DNA from: Methylococcaceae bacterium
Lineage (GTDB): Bacteria; Pseudomonadota; Gammaproteobacteria; Methylococcales; Methylomonadaceae
Direction: 5' to 3'
NCBI GenBank assembly: GCA_013140465.1
Contig: JABFST010000157.1
Span: 1-9,710, forward strand
Length of the DNA stretch: 9,710 nt
Position 1 is the stretch's first letter. The number at the start of each line of letters is the position of its first letter. Below, one piece after another: positions 5,915 through 9,710 of the stretch. The notes below the pieces were generated by a model that ran no database searches, was not told where the DNA came from, and saw nothing but the letters and a program-made list of their open reading frames with translations. The position numbers were made by a program, and so were the translations under genes.

Positions 5915-8287
5915 ATGTTTCGACTGTTAAGCCCTGCTTTTGACCATCAACAAGAGCAGACCTTTCGGGTGCTGGGCGCAAAGCTAAAAACCGATCCGTG
6001 GGCCAATTGCGCCGCCCCTTCGGGGACCCAACGGGGCTTGCCGCCAGAAACCGTGGTGCGTGACGGCTCACCGTTGGATGTTAAGGCCAACTACGCCGAA
6101 GTGTTCGATAATGAAGTGGGCAGTTATACCGGCAATGTCAAAATGGCGAGGGCAGACCAACAGGCATCGTCCAATACCGCCAACTATGACAGTGTGTCTG
6201 AGGTGTTGGATTTGCATGGCAATGTTTATTACAGCGAAAATGAGCTGGCCTTATCGAGTGAGACGGCAACCCTCAAGCTGGCTTCGGACCAAGCCAAGTT
6301 GCGCGATGTGCAGTTTATTACGCCTACGCCGCTCAGGGGCCGTGCCAAAACCGTGTACCGTGACAACAAAACCTTATCCCGTTATGAAGATGTGGCCTAC
6401 ACCAGTTGTAAACCCGGCAATCAAGACTGGATAGTCCATGCCTCTGAGCTAAAACTTAACAAGACTTCGGGGCGGGGTTCAGCCAAAAACACTTGGGTGG
6501 AATTTAAAGGCACGCCTGTGTTTTATTCCCCATACTTATCATTTCCGATTGATAACCGTCGGCTTTCAGGATTTTTGGCACCAGTATTTGGCAGCACGCA
6601 AAACAGCGGTTTTAACCTGTCAGCGCCGTATTATTGGAATATTGCCCCTAATTACGATGCCACTTTAAATCCACGTTATCTGACGAAACGCGGCGTGGTG
6701 CTGGCGGGTAAGTTCCGCTATCTGACCGAACAAACCAACGGCACGACCAATTTGGAGTTTATGCCCGATGACAATTTGACCCACAAAACCCGTTATCAAG
6801 GCTCAATTAAAAACAACACCGAATTTACCGACAAGCTTAAGTCTAAAGTGGACATCAATTATGTGTCGGACAAAAAATATTTTGCCGAACTGGGCAATGC
6901 CCTCAGTTTTCCAAACTACAGCTATTTAAGAAGTGATGCCGATATACGCTATCAGGACAAGGATGTGTCGTTTGTGACCCGCGTAGAAAATTACCAATCC
7001 ATCAACGCGACTATCCCTAAAGAGTCATTGCCTTACCGCCGCTTGCCGCAAGTCAACCTCAACTTGGACCATACATTTAAATCGCTGCCGTTGCGCACGG
7101 AAATGGACAATGAGTTTGTGTATTTCCAACACAATAACTTGGTCACTAGCCAACGCTTTAACACCCGTCCCTCGGTGAGTTTTCCGCTACAAACGGCAAG
7201 CGCTTATTTTACGCCCAAGGCCTCTTTGCAATATACACAGTATTTTTTAAGCAGTGGCGCACCCGGCACCCCCGATTCCACGTCGCGTACCTTGCCGTTA
7301 TTGTCCGCAGACAGCGGCCTGTTTTTTGAAAAAGACCTCAACATCGGCGACAGCAGTTTTTTACATACCCTAGAACCGCGCTTGTTTTATTTGTATGTGC
7401 CGTATCAAAACCAACGTGACATACCCGTGTTTGACACGGCCCAATACGATTTTTCATATAGCACGATGTTTAGGGAAAACAGTTTTAGTGGTACGGATAG
7501 GGTGCAAAATGCCAACCAAGTGACGGCTGCGCTGACTTCACGCTTAATTGATGCCAAATCTGGCAGGGAAACCTTAAAGCTGAGCGTCGGTGAGATTTTT
7601 TATTTTCAGGACAGAAATGTCACTTTGCCTGTGCGCTTTAGGATTTCCGACCAAGAAATCAGCCAGCGCATGGAAAGTTCGGTCGATACCAGCAGCTTTT
7701 CACCCTTAGTTGGCGAGCTGAGCAGTGAAATGACCGACCATATATCGCTAGCCACCAGTTTGCAATGGGATCCGCACCAAAACGAAATCGTGCGTGGTCA
7801 AGCCACCTTGCATTATGTGCGTGAGCCGGATGAGATTTTTAACGTGGGTTATTTGTACCGGAAAAACAACTTTATCGAAAACACCTTAAACGCCAACAAC
7901 AAAGCCTTGGACGACCCGTTACGAAGCTATGTCAGGAGTGATGACATCATCCAAAGTGACGTGTCGTTCCGCTGGCCGATTTATGACAATTGGTATGCCT
8001 TGGGCCGTTGGCAATATTCGTTGTTGTACAACACCACCCAAGAAGGTTTTTTTGGCGTAGAAAAAGAAAATTGCTGTTGGCGTTTCCGCATTATTGGCAG
8101 ACATTACATCAATAACGTCAATAACATCAGCAATAGCAACATTAACAACGACCGCACGGTAGAAGGCACTAGCCAAAATGGGGTGTTTTTTCAAATCGAG
8201 CTTAAGGGGCTGACTGGCATAGGCGAAAAATTGGACAACTTCTTTGAAAGAAATCTTTACGGGTATCGGAAACTGCAAAATGATTGA
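5915..8287 (+). CDS. lptD: LPS-assembly outer-membrane protein LptD (body, downstream of in-frame stop)
   Basis: Outer-membrane translocon that, with the lipoprotein LptE, inserts lipopolysaccharide into the outer leaflet. The 790 residues from ATG 5915 hold an LptA/OstA-like periplasmic domain (about 54-180) and the large C-terminal beta-barrel (about 195-785), with family motifs such as FYSPYLSFPIDNRRLSGFLA (203-222). The four conserved cysteines are visible: C32, C165 and the adjacent pair C720/C721 (NCCWRFRI), expected to form the two inter-domain disulfides known from E. coli. The frame is open back to 5621 (conceptual sequence from 5351 is 978 codons with the TAA). ATG 5915 is simply the first usable start after the stop; starting there gives no signal peptide, so a functional protein needs the upstream part. 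It overlaps surA by 8 bases. An Asn-rich stretch lies near 732-745. Confidence 0.93.
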   Translation: MFRLLSPAFDHQQEQTFRVLGAKLKTDPWANCAAPSGTQRGLPPETVVRDGSPLDVKANYAEVFDNEVGSYTGNVKMARADQQASSNTANYDSVSEVLDLHGNVYYSENELALSSETATLKLASDQAKLRDVQFITPTPLRGRAKTVYRDNKTLSRYEDVAYTSCKPGNQDWIVHASELKLNKTSGRGSAKNTWVEFKGTPVFYSPYLSFPIDNRRLSGFLAPVFGSTQNSGFNLSAPYYWNIAPNYDATLNPRYLTKRGVVLAGKFRYLTEQTNGTTNLEFMPDDNLTHKTRYQGSIKNNTEFTDKLKSKVDINYVSDKKYFAELGNALSFPNYSYLRSDADIRYQDKDVSFVTRVENYQSINATIPKESLPYRRLPQVNLNLDHTFKSLPLRTEMDNEFVYFQHNNLVTSQRFNTRPSVSFPLQTASAYFTPKASLQYTQYFLSSGAPGTPDSTSRTLPLLSADSGLFFEKDLNIGDSSFLHTLEPRLFYLYVPYQNQRDIPVFDTAQYDFSYSTMFRENSFSGTDRVQNANQVTAALTSRLIDAKSGRETLKLSVGEIFYFQDRNVTLPVRFRISDQEISQRMESSVDTSSFSPLVGELSSEMTDHISLATSLQWDPHQNEIVRGQATLHYVREPDEIFNVGYLYRKNNFIENTLNANNKALDDPLRSYVRSDDIIQSDVSFRWPIYDNWYALGRWQYSLLYNTTQEGFFGVEKENCCWRFRIIGRHYINNVNNISNSNINNDRTVEGTSQNGVFFQIELKGLTGIGEKLDNFFERNLYGYRKLQND

Positions 8288-9575
8288 TCAGACCATGATA
8301 AAAAAGGCTTTTAAACTGCTGCTGGTATGTGGCCTGTTACAAACCCACCATGTGGCCTATGCGGAATTGCTGGGCAGAATTGCCGCCGTTGTTGAAGACG
8401 ATGTCATCTTAGAACAAGAACTGGATAGTGAAACAGCGGCGGTTGCCCAGCGTATAGAGGCCGGTAAAGGGCAAATGCCGCCCGAATACATGTTGCGCAA
8501 GCAAGTGTTAGAAAAAATGATTATCGACAAATTGCAGCGGCAATTAGCGGAAAAGGCCGGGATTAACATCACCGAAGACATGCTCAACAGCTCCGCAGCC
8601 GATATTGCCCAACGCAATAACATGACCTTAGACCAATTTAGGGAAGAATTGCAACGCCAAGGCATGTCTTATAAGGGCTTTTTGGACAATATGCGCAATG
8701 AAATCATCATTAACCAATTGCGTGGCCGAGAAATTGGCGGTCGGATTAAAGTGACGGACCGCGAAGTCGAACATTTTATGGAAACCCAAGAGCAATTGGG
8801 CGAAGAAGGCATACAGTACCATATCGGGCATATCTTGATTGCGGTCAAAGAAGGTGCAAGCGCAGCCGAGATTCAAAAAGCCCAACAAAAAGCCAACGAG
8901 TTAGTCAAAAAACTGCGTGCAGGTGATGATTTTAGCCAAACCGCGATCAGCCATTCCGAAGACGGCAATGCCTTAAAAGGCGGTGATTTGGGTTGGCGAC
9001 CTGCCAATGCGATCCCCACCTTGTTCAGCACTACTGCCACGACTATGCGCACGGGCGAAGTTGCCGACCCTATCCGCAGTGCCAGCGGTTTTCACATCAT
9101 CAAAATGCTGGAACTCAAAAACCTGGACAACCACATTATCACCAAAACCAAAGTCCGCCATATTTTGATAAAGACCAACGAATTGGTGGACGATGAAGAA
9201 GCCAAAAAACGCCTGGTGGCATTAAAGGCGCGTATTATCGACGGTGATGATTTTGCCGCCTTGGCACGCGCACATTCTGATGACAAAGGTTCGGCTATCA
9301 AGGGTGGTTCTTTGGATTGGATGGGGCCGGGTGATTTGGTCAAGCCTTTTGAAGAAGCAATGGGCAAGTTGGAGATTAATCAAATCAGTGAGCCTGTACA
9401 AACACAATTTGGTTGGCATTTAATCCAAGTGCTAGACCGCGAAAGCAAGGACGACAGCCAAGAACACAAAAAAAACAGGATACGCGACGCCATCCGCAAA
9501 CGTAAAATTGAAGAGGAAACCGAGTTGTGGATGCGCCGATTACGCGACGAGGCTTATGTGGAAATAATTGAATAG
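8280..9575 (+). CDS. surA: Periplasmic chaperone and peptidyl-prolyl isomerase SurA
   Basis: Periplasmic chaperone that escorts outer-membrane beta-barrel proteins, LptD among them, to the BAM complex. The 431-residue product is of normal length. A signal peptide covers about residues 1-28 with cleavage after AYA (ELLGRIAAVVEDDVI begins the mature chain). The N-terminal chaperone domain covers about 29-165. Two parvulin PPIase domains follow, about 180-280 (QYHIGHILI ... GDLGW ... FHIIKM) and 291-388 (KVRHILIKT ... GGSLDWMGPGDL ... FGWHLIQVLD), then the C-terminal helix (about 395-428). I chose the ATG at 8280, which overlaps the lptD end; ATG 8295 is an alternative and gives a tighter signal peptide. 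TTG 8244 is less likely because it adds residues before the signal. Co-transcription with lptD is likely; pdxA would be the expected next gene beyond the window. Confidence 0.95.
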   Translation: MIDQTMIKKAFKLLLVCGLLQTHHVAYAELLGRIAAVVEDDVILEQELDSETAAVAQRIEAGKGQMPPEYMLRKQVLEKMIIDKLQRQLAEKAGINITEDMLNSSAADIAQRNNMTLDQFREELQRQGMSYKGFLDNMRNEIIINQLRGREIGGRIKVTDREVEHFMETQEQLGEEGIQYHIGHILIAVKEGASAAEIQKAQQKANELVKKLRAGDDFSQTAISHSEDGNALKGGDLGWRPANAIPTLFSTTATTMRTGEVADPIRSASGFHIIKMLELKNLDNHIITKTKVRHILIKTNELVDDEEAKKRLVALKARIIDGDDFAALARAHSDDKGSAIKGGSLDWMGPGDLVKPFEEAMGKLEINQISEPVQTQFGWHLIQVLDRESKDDSQEHKKNRIRDAIRKRKIEEETELWMRRLRDEAYVEIIE

Positions 9576-9580
9576 CCATT

Positions 9581-9596
9581 ACGGGCTTCCCGTTTA
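9581..9596 (+). terminator. Weak hairpin just after surA
   Basis: ACGGG, CTT, CCCGT (9581-9593) forms a 5-bp stem followed by only a short TTT, five bases after the surA stop. It is too weak to be a confident terminator; the larger repeat hairpin at 9617-9676 could also influence the transcript end. Confidence 0.2.
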
Positions 9597-9616
9597 AGCT
9601 GGGACAGTTTGGGTGT

Positions 9617-9676
9617 CGTTCGCTGAGCGGAGTCGAAGCGAATCCCGCCGCCGGCTTCGACTCCGCTCAGCCAACG
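9617..9676. repeat. 22-bp inverted repeat (GAGCGGAGTCGAAG family) downstream of surA
   Basis: The left arm 9617-9638 and right arm 9655-9676 are reverse complements over 22 bases with one mismatch, around a 16-base loop containing CCGCCGCCGG-like sequence. Its transcript would fold into a long hairpin. The core GCTGAGCGGAGTCGAAG resembles widespread dispersed intergenic repeats in bacteria. There is no T-run after it. Confidence 0.75.
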
Positions 9677-9710
9677 ACTCCGCTCAGCCAACGACTCCGC
9701 TCAGCCAACG
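9659..9710. repeat. 17-bp tandem repeat GACTCCGCTCAGCCAAC, three copies to window edge
   Basis: GACTCCGCTCAGCCAAC occurs at 9659-9675, 9676-9692 and 9693-9709 with no differences, and the last base (G) could begin a fourth copy. The first copy is the right arm of the neighbouring inverted repeat, so the array looks like an expansion of one arm of that element. Its true length lies beyond the window. Confidence 0.85.

Noticed and set aside
5688..5930. 80-codon plus-strand open frame in the lptD linker region
   Set aside because: It is in another frame from lptD; the lptD frame itself is open here with the duplicated W/C motif, so this is a shadow.
9659..9710. CRISPR array at the right edge
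   Set aside because: The 17-bp units are directly adjacent with no spacers, so it is a simple tandem repeat.

Overview
The window reads as chromosome of a gammaproteobacterium, and a methanotroph-like member of the Methylococcales is my best guess. The reasons are the divergent layout amgK-murU <- | -> lptD-surA, which is a known gammaproteobacterial arrangement, the roughly even base composition, and several families of short dispersed palindromic repeats between genes. The genus is inference; the gene identities are much firmer.

Left part (1-3550, minus strand): a type II secretion/type IV pilus-like pair, the traffic ATPase gspE (about 1720-3435) followed downstream by the inner-membrane platform gene gspF (58-1263). 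They are separated by about 456 bases holding no credible gene but full of repeats, including a perfect 24-bp inverted repeat. Another palindromic element (3443-3510) sits directly upstream of gspE.

Middle (3555-5251, minus strand): amgK and murU overlap by 4 bases (ATGA) and encode the sugar kinase and uridylyltransferase of the cell-wall recycling route that turns MurNAc into UDP-MurNAc without de novo synthesis.

Right part (5351-9575, plus strand): lptD, the outer-membrane LPS translocon, and surA, the periplasmic chaperone that helps fold outer-membrane proteins including LptD. The genes overlap by 8 bases. The main surprise is that lptD is interrupted by a single in-frame TAA at 5618-5620. 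The same frame is open on both sides, the signal peptide lies before the stop, and all four family-conserved cysteines and the barrel lie after it. LptD is normally essential in LPS-bearing bacteria, so this is a sequence error, a recent C-to-T mutation, or a tolerated stop (readthrough). The last ~95 bases carry an inverted repeat that runs into a 17-bp tandem repeat cut off by the window edge.

No mobile element, phage, CRISPR, RNA gene or new defence-type system is visible. Apart from the lptD interruption and the repeats this is housekeeping DNA.
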